Below, piece by piece: positions 26,990-37,706 of a stretch of DNA of 64,000 bases (position 1 is the first letter of the stretch; the number at the start of each line of letters is the position of its first letter). The stretch lies in NCBI GenBank assembly GCA_016802295.1, contig JAESIW010000115.1:912892-976891 (forward strand). The letters are read 5' to 3'. Origin of the DNA: Brachionus rotundiformis (taxonomy: Eukaryota; Rotifera; Eurotatoria; Ploima; Brachionidae). Both the position numbers and the translations under genes were made by a program. Below the pieces are notes generated by a model, which was not told where the DNA came from, searched no databases, and saw nothing but the letters and a program-made list of their open reading frames with translations.

Positions 26990-27130
26990 CAAGCTATATA
27001 GCTGCAGAATTCGCAGTCAATTCAAAGTGCTCGGATGAGTGGCGCTGTTTATGATGAACGTCCAACTCGCTTGCCAAAGCCAGTCCAAAGCCCGGTTGCG
27101 AAAAGAAGAGGCCTCTTCTTTTCACCCGGG
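26990..27130. mobile_element. GC-rich patch, probable transposon remnant
   Basis: A stretch of near-balanced base composition in AT-rich surroundings, including CCAAAGCCCGGTTGCG and GAGGCCTCTTCTTTTC. It has no long open frame and I cannot assign a family. The composition contrast, shared with the identifiable retrotransposon relics in this window, is the only evidence. Confidence 0.3.
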
Positions 27131-28535
27131 TGACAAAAAGAATTTATTTTATTTGAATTAATGACTAACACTAACATTTTGTATTAAATTAAAACATAAA
27201 ATTTTTCAATAATTGAATAAATTTACTTTTAAAAAAATAAAAAATTGGTTTTTAAATGTGGCCTAATTTAAAAAATTCTTCAATTTTAATTACTTAGTAT
27301 CTAAATTAGTATTCTTCGAGCTGTTGATTTTTAAAAAATATAATTTTTTCGTCTTTTCGTGACATGAATTCTTGAAAGTATCCGGCGATAGATCTCTTAC
27401 CTATCTAATTTTCAATTGTCTATAAAATTCTGATTAGAATTCATTTCTGATAATTTTATTTTTTTGTTTTGTCTTTTTTTCAAATATAATTTTCCAGGAA
27501 TTCGCACACTTATAAAAATTTTTAGATTATCAATTTATTATGTATAAATAAATCAATTTCAACATCAAACAAAAAAAAGTCTTAAAGTTATCCTAAAAAG
27601 ACTATTTGAAAATTCATTATTTACTTAAAAATATTTTTAGGATAAAATCTTTCTAATATAAAAATCTTTACATAATACAATAAATAAAATAAAAAACATC
27701 TTTTTTCTTTTATTAGTTTAAGATATCAATATTAATTTAGCGTGTATCACTCATTCAAACTCTCTCAGTATTAGCTCTTTTTTTGTACAAGATATAAAAT
27801 TTTAAATTTTTGTAAAATAATTTTTTTAAAATAAATTATTTTCTTTTCTGTGAGAAACTAAAAAACTATATTTCAAATAATCGTAAATGCTCTAATTTAG
27901 AAACATAAAAATTATCTATTATTTTTTTTCATTTAAATTAGCTTAGCTTAATAATTTTTATTTATCTTGTTCATTTAATTCATTCCTGGGCAATATTTTA
28001 GAAATCTGAGAACAAAACAATTTAAATAACTTAAAAAAAGAACTTAATTATTGTTTGATTAGGCATAGGAAAATAAATAATTTGCATTACTATATAAAAG
28101 AAAACAACAAAACAATTGATAATAGAGAAAATCTATTGGCAAACTTTTCCTGAGTTGTTATTCGAGATAAACTGGAAGCATATTTACAAGAAATTTTTAA
28201 TATAAAATTGCCTTGTTAATTGAAAAACTAGCCATTTTTGGTAAAAAATAAAGATGAGTATCTGGATTTGTAGAAAATGCAAAAAAAAAAGATTTAACAT
28301 CATGAATACTTTATTTGAGTAGACTTGATATTCTTGAAAATTTTTGTATTTAAAAAAAGATTTACAAGCCGAGCAAGTTATTTTAAAGTAAAAAAATATT
28401 ATATTTGTCCAAAGTGCCATTTTTTTATTGAAAATTTTAGCTTTGTGATTGATTTTTATCTAACAAGAACTAATTTGTGCCATATATGTTAAAATAGAAA
28501 TTATTTCTTAGATTTGAAAATTAGGAAGAGAGAGA

Positions 28536-31500
28536 ATGTATGCGAATTTAAATGATCCAGAGATAGTGGAATCATTAAAATACTTGGTAGTTCCACAAGC
28601 AGATAAAATTAAGGCTCAATCTCAGCCATTTGATGGCAAGAAAAATTTTTGGATTGCTGATAAAGCAGATGGTTTCATTGCTTGTGAGGTAGAGAGCGAG
28701 AATGACAACCAAGTAACAGTAAAGACAAGCAAAGGTGAATCAATTACTGTTAAGAGAGATGATCTGCAACAAATGAACCCACCTAAATTCGAAAAATGTG
28801 AAGACATGGCTGACTTAACTTATTTGAATGATGCTTCCATTTTGCATAATTTGAGAACCCGTTATATGAGTTGGCTTATCTATGTAACGCTTTAAAATAC
28901 TTAAGTATACATTGGCTAATAAAATTTTTTATCTAGACTTATTCAGGCTTGTTTTGTGTTGCTATAAATCCATACAAACGCTTGCCGGTTTATACCATGA
29001 AAATGGTAGATTTATACAGGGGAAAAAAGAAAAATGAAGTACCACCACATTTGTACTCAATTGCAGATAATGCTTATGCAAGTATGCTGGTAGACCGTGA
29101 AAATCAATCCATGTTAATTACGTAATTATTTGAGTTAATTAAAACTAGTTGAACAAATATTTAAACAAATTAAAATATAAAAAGTGGAGAGTCTGGAGCT
29201 GGTAAGACAGAAAATACCAAGAAAGTCATCCAATACTTTGCTTTTGTTGCCTGTGCTGGTTCGGCAGCTAAAAAAGACGAAGGAGTAATAATTTTTTCCA
29301 GTCGAATTAAGCTTTTAATAATATTTTTTTAAGAAAAAAGAGGCTAACTTGGAAGATCAAATTGTCTCTGCCAATCCGGTATTGGAAGCTTATGGTAACG
29401 CCAAAACAACTCGTAACAACAACTCTTCACGTTTTGTAAGTTTTTGCCTTTAAAAAAAAAGAATAGCTTTTAAAAAATTGAATTGTAAAGGGTAAATTTA
29501 TTCGTATTCACTTTGGTCCAACTGGTAAAATAGCTGGTGCTGACATTGAATCATATTTACTTGAAAAGTCAAGAGTCACTTTTCAACAACCAGCTGAGAG
29601 AAACTATCACATTTTTTACCAATTATTGGCTTCAGAGTATCCAAAATATCACCGTAAACTAAATTTTTTTTATTCAATTTACATATAAACATATAATTTT
29701 TTAAAAGAGGACTTGTTGGTTGAGCCAGACGCATCAAAATACTTCTTTATTGCACAAGGTATGTTAACTATCGACAATGTTGATGATGCCGAAGAAATGA
29801 AAGCAACCGATGAGGCTTTCGATGTATTAAACTTTAAAACTCAGGAGAAACTAGACTTGTTCAAGGCAACTGGTGCCATCATGCACTGGGGTAACTCAAA
29901 ATGGAAGCAAAGACCAAGAGAGGAACAAGCTGAAACTGATGGAACTGAAGAGTGCGAAAAAGTCGCCCATTTATTGGGTGTTGAATCAGCTGATTTGATC
30001 AAAGGTTTGCTGAAACCAAGAATTAAAGTTGGTAACGAGTATGTAAACAAGGGACAGAACAAAGATCAAGTTTGCAATTCAATTGGAGCTTTGTCTAAAT
30101 CTATCTATTCACGTCTTTTCCAATGGCTGGTAGACAGAGTTAATGAGACATTGGATGCCAAAACAAAAAGACAATACTTTATTGGTGTATTGGATATTGC
30201 TGGCTTTGAAATCTTTGACTTCAATGGCTTTGAACAATTGTGTATTAATTACACTAATGAAAGATTGCAGCAGTTTTTCAATCATCATATGTTTGTCTTG
30301 GAACAAGAAGAGTACAAGAAAGAGGGTATTCAATGGGAGATGATAAACTTTGGAATGGATTTACAAGCTTGTATTGATTTGATTGAAAAGCCTATGGGTA
30401 TTTTATCAATCCTTGAAGAAGAATGTATTGTACCAAAAGCTACAGACAAGACTTTTCAAGAGAAATTGTATGGTCAACATTTGGGCAAGCATCCCAACTT
30501 TGGCAAACCAAAACCTGCCAAAGGAAAAGCAGAGGCCCACTTTGATTTGCATCACTATGCTGGTACAGTATCTTACAATGTGAGTGGCTGGCTAGAAAAG
30601 AACAAAGATCCTATCAACACCACTGTTGCTACATTGTTCAAAACAAGCAAGACTAACGCTGTTTTGGCTCATTTGTACAGAGATATGGGTCAGGAAGAAG
30701 AGAAAGGTAAAGGCAAGAAAGGTAGTAGTATGCAGTCAATATCAGCAAGTCACAGAGAACAATTGAACAAGTTGATGAACACTTTGAAACAAACTCATCC
30801 TCACTTTGTTCGTTGTATTATTCCCAATGAAATCAAGACTGGTGGAATTTTGGATCCTCATTTGGTTATGCATCAATTGAAATGTAATGGTGTATTAGAA
30901 GGTATCCGTATTTGCCGTAAAGGTTTTCCAAACAGAATGATGTATGCTGAGTTCAAGCAGCGATACAGCATTTTGGCACCAAACGCTGTACCAAAAGGAT
31001 TCGTTGATGCTACCAAAGCTACTGGATCCATCTTAAAAGATATTGCTCTTGGTGAAGACCTATTTAGACTCGGTAACACCAAAGTTTTCTTTAGAGCTGG
31101 TGTTTTGGGTCATCTTGAGGATCTCAGAGACTCAGCTATTTCTAAAATAATCTGTATGCTTCAAGCTCACATTAGAATGTTTATCATGAAGAGAGCTTAC
31201 AAAGTAATGTTGGATCAGCGTTTGGCTTTGAGTGTATTGCAGCGTAACATTAAAGCCTATTTGTCTTTGAGAAACTGGTCTTGGTGGAAACTGTACACCA
31301 AAGTCAAACCATTGTTGTCTGTTGCTAGACAAGAAGAAGAGATCAAAGCTAGAGAAGAAGAATTCAACAAACTCAAAGAAAACTTTGAAAAAGAAGAAAA
31401 GATAAGAAAAGAGCTTGAAGAGACCAATTTGAAGTTGTTGAAAGAAAAGAACGATTTGTATACTCAGTTACAATCCGAAAGAGACAATAGTGGTAATGCT

Positions 31501-34500
31501 GAAGAAAAGATCCAGAAATTGGTTTTGCAAAAATCTGATTTGGAGAATCAAGTGAAGGAAATGGAAGATAAACTTGCTGAACAAGAATCTGTTGCTTCTG
31601 ATTTAAGTGGAAAAAAGAAAAAAATGGAACAGGAAAACAATGATTTAAAGAAAGGCATTGATGAGTTGAATAACAGATTGAACAAATCAGAATGTGAAGT
31701 CAAATCAAAAGAAAGTCAACTACAAAAATTCAAAGATGAATTAGCTCAACTTGATGAAGCTAATGGGAAATTACACCAAGAAAAAAAAAATTTGGAAGCA
31801 ATTAATATCAAAACAGTGGAACAATTGCAACAAGAAGAAGATAAAGTTAATCATTTGAACAAGGTAAAGACAAAACTCGAGCAAACATTAGACGAGGCTG
31901 AGGACAATTTGGAAAGAGAAAAGAAAGGTCGTGCTGATTTGGACAAGGCTAAGCGAAAATTGGAAACTGATTTGAAGAACGCTCAGGCCCAAATCGAAGA
32001 GGTCGAGAGACTCAAGAAAGATTTGGAAGATAATTTGAAGCGCAAAGATGCTGAATTGAATAATTTGGGTGCCAAAGTTGAAGATGAACATGGTCAAGTT
32101 ATCAATTTGCACAAAAAAATCAAAGAATTGCAGAAGCGTTTTGATGAAGCAGAAGAAGAGATAGAAGCTGAAAGATTAGCAAAAAATAAATCTGAAAAAC
32201 AAAGAGTAGAATTGTCCCGTGAGTTGGAAGAGCTTAATGATAAATTAGAAGAAGCTGGTGGCGTTACAGCTGCTCAACTTGAATTAAACAAGAAACGCGA
32301 AGCCGAACTGGCCAAATTAAGACGTGATTTGGAAGAAGCCAATCTTCAGCATGAAACCAATTCTTCCCATCTAAAAAAAAAACATCAAGATGCTGTCAAC
32401 GAAATGGGAGAACAAATTGAACAACTTCAAAAAACTAAGAGCAGGTTTTTATCTATTCCAAAAATAAACTAAGAATTAAAATTTTGATTAAATTATACTT
32501 AGACTTGAAAAAGAAAAACAACAAGCTAAAGCAGAAATAGAGGAAACCAAATTACAGTCAGAGCAAGCCAATAAAGCCAAGGTAATCAAATATTATAAAA
32601 TTAATTCTCTCTAATTTAAATGATTACAAAATAGAGATAAACTTTTGTTTGAATATTAAGTAGCTTTAAAATTTTAAACCTTAGGCCAGTGTAGAGAAGA
32701 TAGTAAAGCAATTGGAATCTCAACTGCATGACTTTGCTGTTAAATTGGACGAAACCAATCGTGATTATGTTGACTTGAATCAGCAAAAAAATAAGTTACA
32801 ATTGGAAAACTCAAACTTAATCCAACAAATTGAAAAGTTAGAAAATCAAATTAGTGTATTTGGTAAAACAAAGCAAATGTTACTGAGTCAAATAGAGGAA
32901 AGCAAACGAAATGCTGAAGATGAAGCCCGTGCAAAAACTTCCTTAATTCAGCAATTGAGAACCTTGAGCAGTGAATTGGACCAAGTTCGTGACCAATATG
33001 AAGAAGAACATGAGATTAAAAATGAGATGCAGAAGCAATTTGTCAGAATTAGCAATGAAATTCAGCAAATTAGATCAAAAGGTGACTCTGACAGTTTGGC
33101 CAGAGTCGAAGAACTTGAAGAAGCTAAGAGAAAACTTGTGGCAAGATTGGCCGAAGCTGAAGAACAAGTTGAACAAGCAATAGCCAAGTGTAACAGCTTG
33201 GAAAAAGCAAAACACAGACTTCAAGCTGAGGTTGAAGATTTGGTAGTTGATGTTGAAAAAGCTAATTCAAATGCTGCTGCCATGGAAAAGAAACAGAAAC
33301 AATTTGACAAGTTGATTGGCGAATGGAAACAAAAATGTGAAGACATCACATTGGAATTGGAAGCTTCGCAGAAAGAAGCTCGCCAATACTCGACTGAATT
33401 GTTCAAATTGAAGACCCAATATGAAGAGAGTCACGAGTCCATTGAGGCTTTGAGACGAGAGAACAAGAACTTGGCCGATGAGATCAAGGACTTGATGGAT
33501 CAACTTGGCGAAGGTGGCAAATCTATTCACGAATTGGAAAAGTCAAGAAAGAGACTTGAAATAGAAAAGGATGAATTGCAAGCGGCTTTGGAAGAGGCTG
33601 AAGGTGCTTTGGAACAAGAAGAGGCCAAGGTGTTGAGAGCTCAATTGGAATTGAGTCAAGTGAGACAAGAAATTGACAGACGTTTGCATGAAAAAGAGGA
33701 AGAGTTTGAGAACACAAGACGCAACCATCAACGTGCCTTGGAATCTATGCAAGCTAGCTTGGAAGCCGAGACCAAAGGCAAAGCTGAAGCCATTAGACAA
33801 AAGAAGAAACTCGAATCTGACATCAACGAGCTTGAGATCGCCTTGGATCATTCGAATAGAGCCAATGCTGACTTGCAAAAAGCAAACAAAAAATTGCAGC
33901 AAACCATTGGTGAAATGCAAGCTCAAATTGAAGATGAACAAAGACAGAGAGATGAAATCAGAGAACTAGCTTCTCAAGCTGAGCGCCGTGCCAACACATT
34001 GGCTTCTGAGCTTGACGAGATTAGAAATTCTCTTGAACAAACTGAAAAAGCCCGTAAAAATGCTGAAAATAGTTTGCATCAAGCTACTGATCGAATAAGT
34101 GAACTTGGAGTTAGCAACACAAATCTGGCTACAATTAAGCGCAAATTGGAAAACGATTTGGCAGCTCTTAAAATCGAACTAGACGAGTCAATTGTTGAGT
34201 TGAAAAATTCAGAAGAAAGAGCCAGAAAAAGCTCTTTCGATGCAGCAAGATTGGCCGAGGAGCTAAGACAAGAACAAGTTAAAATTAATTTATTTAATTA
34301 TTTTTGTCAATTAATTAATTTTTTATAAACAGGAACACTCTATTGCCATTGAAAAATCAAGGAAAAACCTAGAGCTGCATGTAAACGATCTACAGACTCG
34401 CTTACAAGATGCCGATACCAATGCTTTAAAAGAAGGCAAGCGTACTATTCAAAGACTAGAACAACGAGTAATTGATTTTTTTATCTATTTATAAATTTGA

Positions 34501-34777
34501 AAATTTTTAATTGTAGATAAATCAATTGGAAATGGAATTGGACACAGAGCAAAGACGCCATCAAGAAACTCTAAAAGAAATTAGATCAAATGATCGCAGA
34601 CTCAAGGAACTAGCTCTCCAAGCGGATGATGACCATAAAAATCAATCCAGACTTCAGGACTTGAATGAAAAACTGCAGAATAAAGTGAAATTTTACAAAA
34701 AACAAGCCGAAGATGCTGAAGAAATGGCTGCTATTAATCTTACCAAATATAGAAAAGTTCATACTGAATTAGAGTAA
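28536..34777 (+). CDS. Striated-muscle-type myosin II heavy chain, copy MHC-B, with shortened tail
   Basis: Paralogue of MHC-A. Exons: 28536-28883, 28937-29121, 29185-29284, 29334-29435, 29491-29653, 29708-32444, 32503-32581, 32685-34277, 34333-34467, 34517-34777; 1900 residues. The motor is complete: GESGAGKT (intron 2 splits it as in MHC-A), NNNSSRF, DIAGFEIFDFN, loop 2 GKGKKGSS, CNGVLEGIRICRKGFPNR. It has one intron more than MHC-A (32582-32684) in the rod. Large parts are indistinguishable at DNA level from MHC-A, for example 33266-33856 and 29334-29610, while others (31545-31800, 32503-33240, 33950-34777) differ strongly. The reading frame stops after KYRKVHTELE, 54 residues before the MHC-A end, so the last piece of coiled coil and the basic tailpiece are missing. 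The stop overlaps a good splice donor (GA|GTAAAG at 34774-34780), but I found no matching exon downstream. Confidence 0.93.
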
Positions 34778-36170
34778 AGTTTGATTATTATAATCTTTAA
34801 AAAAAATAAGCAATATTTTAAGCCACTAATTGGCTTATTTTGACTTGTTTAAATTTTATTTAATTATTTAATAAAATGTAATCAAAAAATTTTATTAAAA
34901 AAAATGTTAATTAAATAAACCCTTTGTTTAAAAATGTTAATAATTTAATATACTATTGGTGTTTAAGGAGTAAGGAAATTTAGCTAAAAGATTAATTCTA
35001 AAATCTGATTGTTTATAAAGATAAAGTGTGTGTGTTGAGTGGGGTAATTAATGAAAAATTTTAAGGTGCTTAAAAGTGAAAAGTTAAGTTGGTGAAAAAT
35101 ATTCAGCTCTGAGATTCCAAAATGTAAAAATATATTTAATTATAATTGGTCAAAGTTCCATAGAATGAGTCATTCATCATTATGGAATGTTAATGGCAAA
35201 CATATACATATCTGAAATAAAATTTTATCTGAAAACAATATGGAACAGTGCATCCTCTGTATAAGATCTCGACCATGTAGAGAGGTTAAAGAAAAGGGTA
35301 AAATCGTTTAGTTTGTTCGGAATCAGTGTTGGAATGGGCTGCTAGATGGCTGATTGGGTTGATTTAATTGAACTTATATTTGAATTTAACCTAGTGATAA
35401 CATGGCTTAAATTACTCAACGCAATTTTTTTTTGGATAAATTTGCATCATTTTCTTTTAAGGACAATTAAAGAATGAAATAATAATGGTAAGATTTAGGT
35501 CTTAACATAAATAGAGTATCGAAATATAATGCTTATTTTATTTTAATTAAGCTTACTTTATTTCAAATTGCTTAACTAGGACTCAAAACAGATTTTCGAT
35601 TGCTCGAGAAAATGTGTTTCCCTCTTAATTTTTGAACTTCCAATTTTTCCAATATTTTGGAATGAAACAGCAAAAAATTAAAAATAAAAAAGCTTTTAAA
35701 AGCATTTTTAATTTGTGACTTAAAATAATATAATTAAATATATTAACTAAGATCATCAAATATTAAATAAATAAATTTAACTTTACGATCATGGTCAAAA
35801 ATAATTATTAAATGGACATATTTTTATGTTTAATTATTTTCAAATACTATGCATATTTGCGCTTCTTTAATGTTTTAGTGCTTTGCGGATGCTTTTTATA
35901 ATCAAAATTAAAATATTATTCTGCAGTTAATTTTTTAGCTTGAGATATTCTTATTTTTGGTAAATTCTGGAAAAAATGTTTTAAAGTAAGATTTTGATTA
36001 GCATTTAGTGGTTCAAATCTTGAGCCTAATTAAATTTTGTTATCTTGGACACTCCTTTATTTAAAAAATTTGAGTACAAGACAACGATTGAAGACAAAAG
36101 TTTTTAGATTAAACTGTATTAATAACCTTTTTTTTAAGAATAAAAATTTTTAAAAATTCTATCATATAGT
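34778..36170. other. Intergenic region after MHC-B
   Basis: AT-rich DNA. I searched it specifically for an exon resembling the MHC-A C-terminus (DASERADQAEN or RAGSVRRQ-like) and found none. No other coding signal is seen. Confidence 0.5.
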
Positions 36171-36507
36171 TTAGATAATTTGACTAATTGAACTTGATGA
36201 TAGTTTACATTTGGTTGATATTTGTTGAATTACAGATTCATATGAAGGCAAATCCTCTGAAGTATTACAAAAAATAATTGAATTCGAATTACATCTATGA
36301 CCACAAATTCTACTCTCATTTTGAACATTTTGAGATGGACAAAATACAACTAATTAATTAATTTAAAATAATCTTAATACATACTAAATAAAGTTTACAA
36401 TTTTTTTTTTTTAAAGCACATAAAATCAAAATTATCATTGAAATTATCATTAGTCCACCAAAGATTAAAACTGGTATTAGCCAAAAAAGAAAATTGTCTT
36501 GAGCCAT
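36171..36507 (-). CDS. Small single-pass membrane protein with LPSY tail motif
   Basis: Two exons are proposed: 36507-36399 and 36349-36171, joined over a 49-base GT...AG intron, giving about 95 residues. MAQDNFLFWLIP leads into a hydrophobic segment (about residues 6-31) ending in LKKKN, consistent with a short extracellular end and a cytoplasmic tail. The tail has several cysteines (FCPSQ, RICGHRCN) and EDLPSYESVIQQ. LPxY and PPxY motifs in such tails bind WW domains of Nedd4-family ubiquitin ligases, which would imply regulated turnover or sorting; that is inference. Without splicing the frame stops after 49 codons. It lies 147 bases after the next gene's stop on the same strand. No family was recognised. 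Confidence 0.42.
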
Positions 36508-36654
36508 TGATTTAAATTTTTTATTTTTAACATTTAAGAAAATATATTTTACTTTTTTTTTAATTACCGAATCGATATTTGATTAAAAGGTGTGCTAATT
36601 AAACAAAAAAAAGTAGCCAAATCATTTCCTTTATTAAAAACATTTACATAAATT

Positions 36655-37706
36655 TTAAAATAAGAGGCTTTTTTCATAATTTTGTCTAGCCGAACTCATT
36701 AAAAAATCTCCAGAAACTTTTCGATTGCTTTTATTTATTTCTTTGTTGAGTGTTTTACCTAGTTTTTAGCTGTTTTTAAAAAATAAAAATCATATCAATT
36801 AAAATTACCTGTAATTATATTATAGGATTCGCGTTCTGGATATATTTTGCTAGCACCGTTGCCCCTTAAATGCCCTAAGTAGTCGTGAGTTCTCTTATAT
36901 TGAGTCCAATAGTTTGGCTCCTGTTTATCAAAAACGAGCGCTTCTTTTATCGTACTTTTCCGATTATTGTATTCTTTTATCTTGTTTTCTTTCTCAAGCT
37001 GGTGCAACTTAACCAATTCAATTAATTTTTAAAATTTTTAAATCTGTCTAATTATTTTATACTTGCTTTCCCACCGAATATTTTGGCATCAAATCGAAAT
37101 TCGATGTATAGTCCTTTTTAATATTATTATTATTTTTTTCTTAATAAAATTGGTAAATAAATGAGCACTTTGTCTTTATTTTTATTATAGAACTCCGATC
37201 CATAATGAGTATTCAAATCTAAGTCTCTATTTGTTCCAATATCGAACTGGTGTTCGAATTGATTTTTGCCCAAGGTTGGTAAATATTCGGGCCTAAGTTT
37301 AAATCCTTGGTAGTCCTATGGTGATAATTTTTATTTTTAAAGTTTAAGTGTGGCTAAATTGTACCAATTGATGTTTGGTTAAAAGATTTCTTTCGCTAGA
37401 TTGATAGCCTAAATCGAAAGTGGTGCGATGCATCGGTCGAGTGCCATGGTCCACACGGGCATTGTATGAGTACTCTCCATTCTCATATTTTCTTTGGTTA
37501 TAAGTGTTGGAAGTCAAAATTGGCATGAAACCGCCCTGAGCATGTCGCACATCTGCCAAAAAGATGCCTTTATTTACCACTTTTGGATCATTTTTGTAAA
37601 TATAAATGTCTCCAACTGCGTCTGTTCTCTTGGTATCACCGGTCAAAATGTAATTCATTTTGTCTGCCTGATTGTCTTTTAGTACAGGTTTGAGTTCATT
37701 TGCCAT
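36655..37706 (-). CDS. Unrecognised soluble protein, possibly axonemal
   Basis: A five- or six-exon gene read leftwards: start MANELKPVLKDN at 37706, first exon to about 37366, then DYQGFKLRPEYLPTLGK (about 37317-37180), DYTSNFDLMPKYSVGK, LHQLEKENKIKEYNN through YNIITG (about 37007-36811), and a last exon ending SARQNYEKSLLF at 36655. About 280 residues. Splice sites are consistent GT...AG with short introns and the frame is kept across all of them, so the gene is real. The protein is rich in Tyr, Asn, Gly and charged residues, with short motifs such as TTFDLGYQ and NARVDHGTRP and no hydrophobic segment. That style is common in microtubule-inner and other axonemal proteins, and a CFAP69 gene is nearby, but I could not match it to a named family. 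Confidence 0.65.

Larger units (their letters stand above)
24241..28535. other. Intergenic region between ABCA (minus) and MHC-B (plus)
   Basis: About 4.3 kb separating divergently transcribed genes. It contains a decayed reverse-transcriptase fragment (about 26280-26650) and another patch of unusually high GC (about 26990-27130), both probably transposon-derived. The rest is AT-rich with no convincing exons; a 78-codon minus-strand frame at 28184-28420 is Phe/Ile-rich and I do not call it. Confidence 0.6.

Noticed and set aside
28184..28420. 78-codon minus-strand frame starting MALWTN, with faint similarity to MALWTK at about 46015
   Set aside because: The resemblance covers five residues; the remainder is hydrophobic AT-rich noise and neither stretch has exon context.
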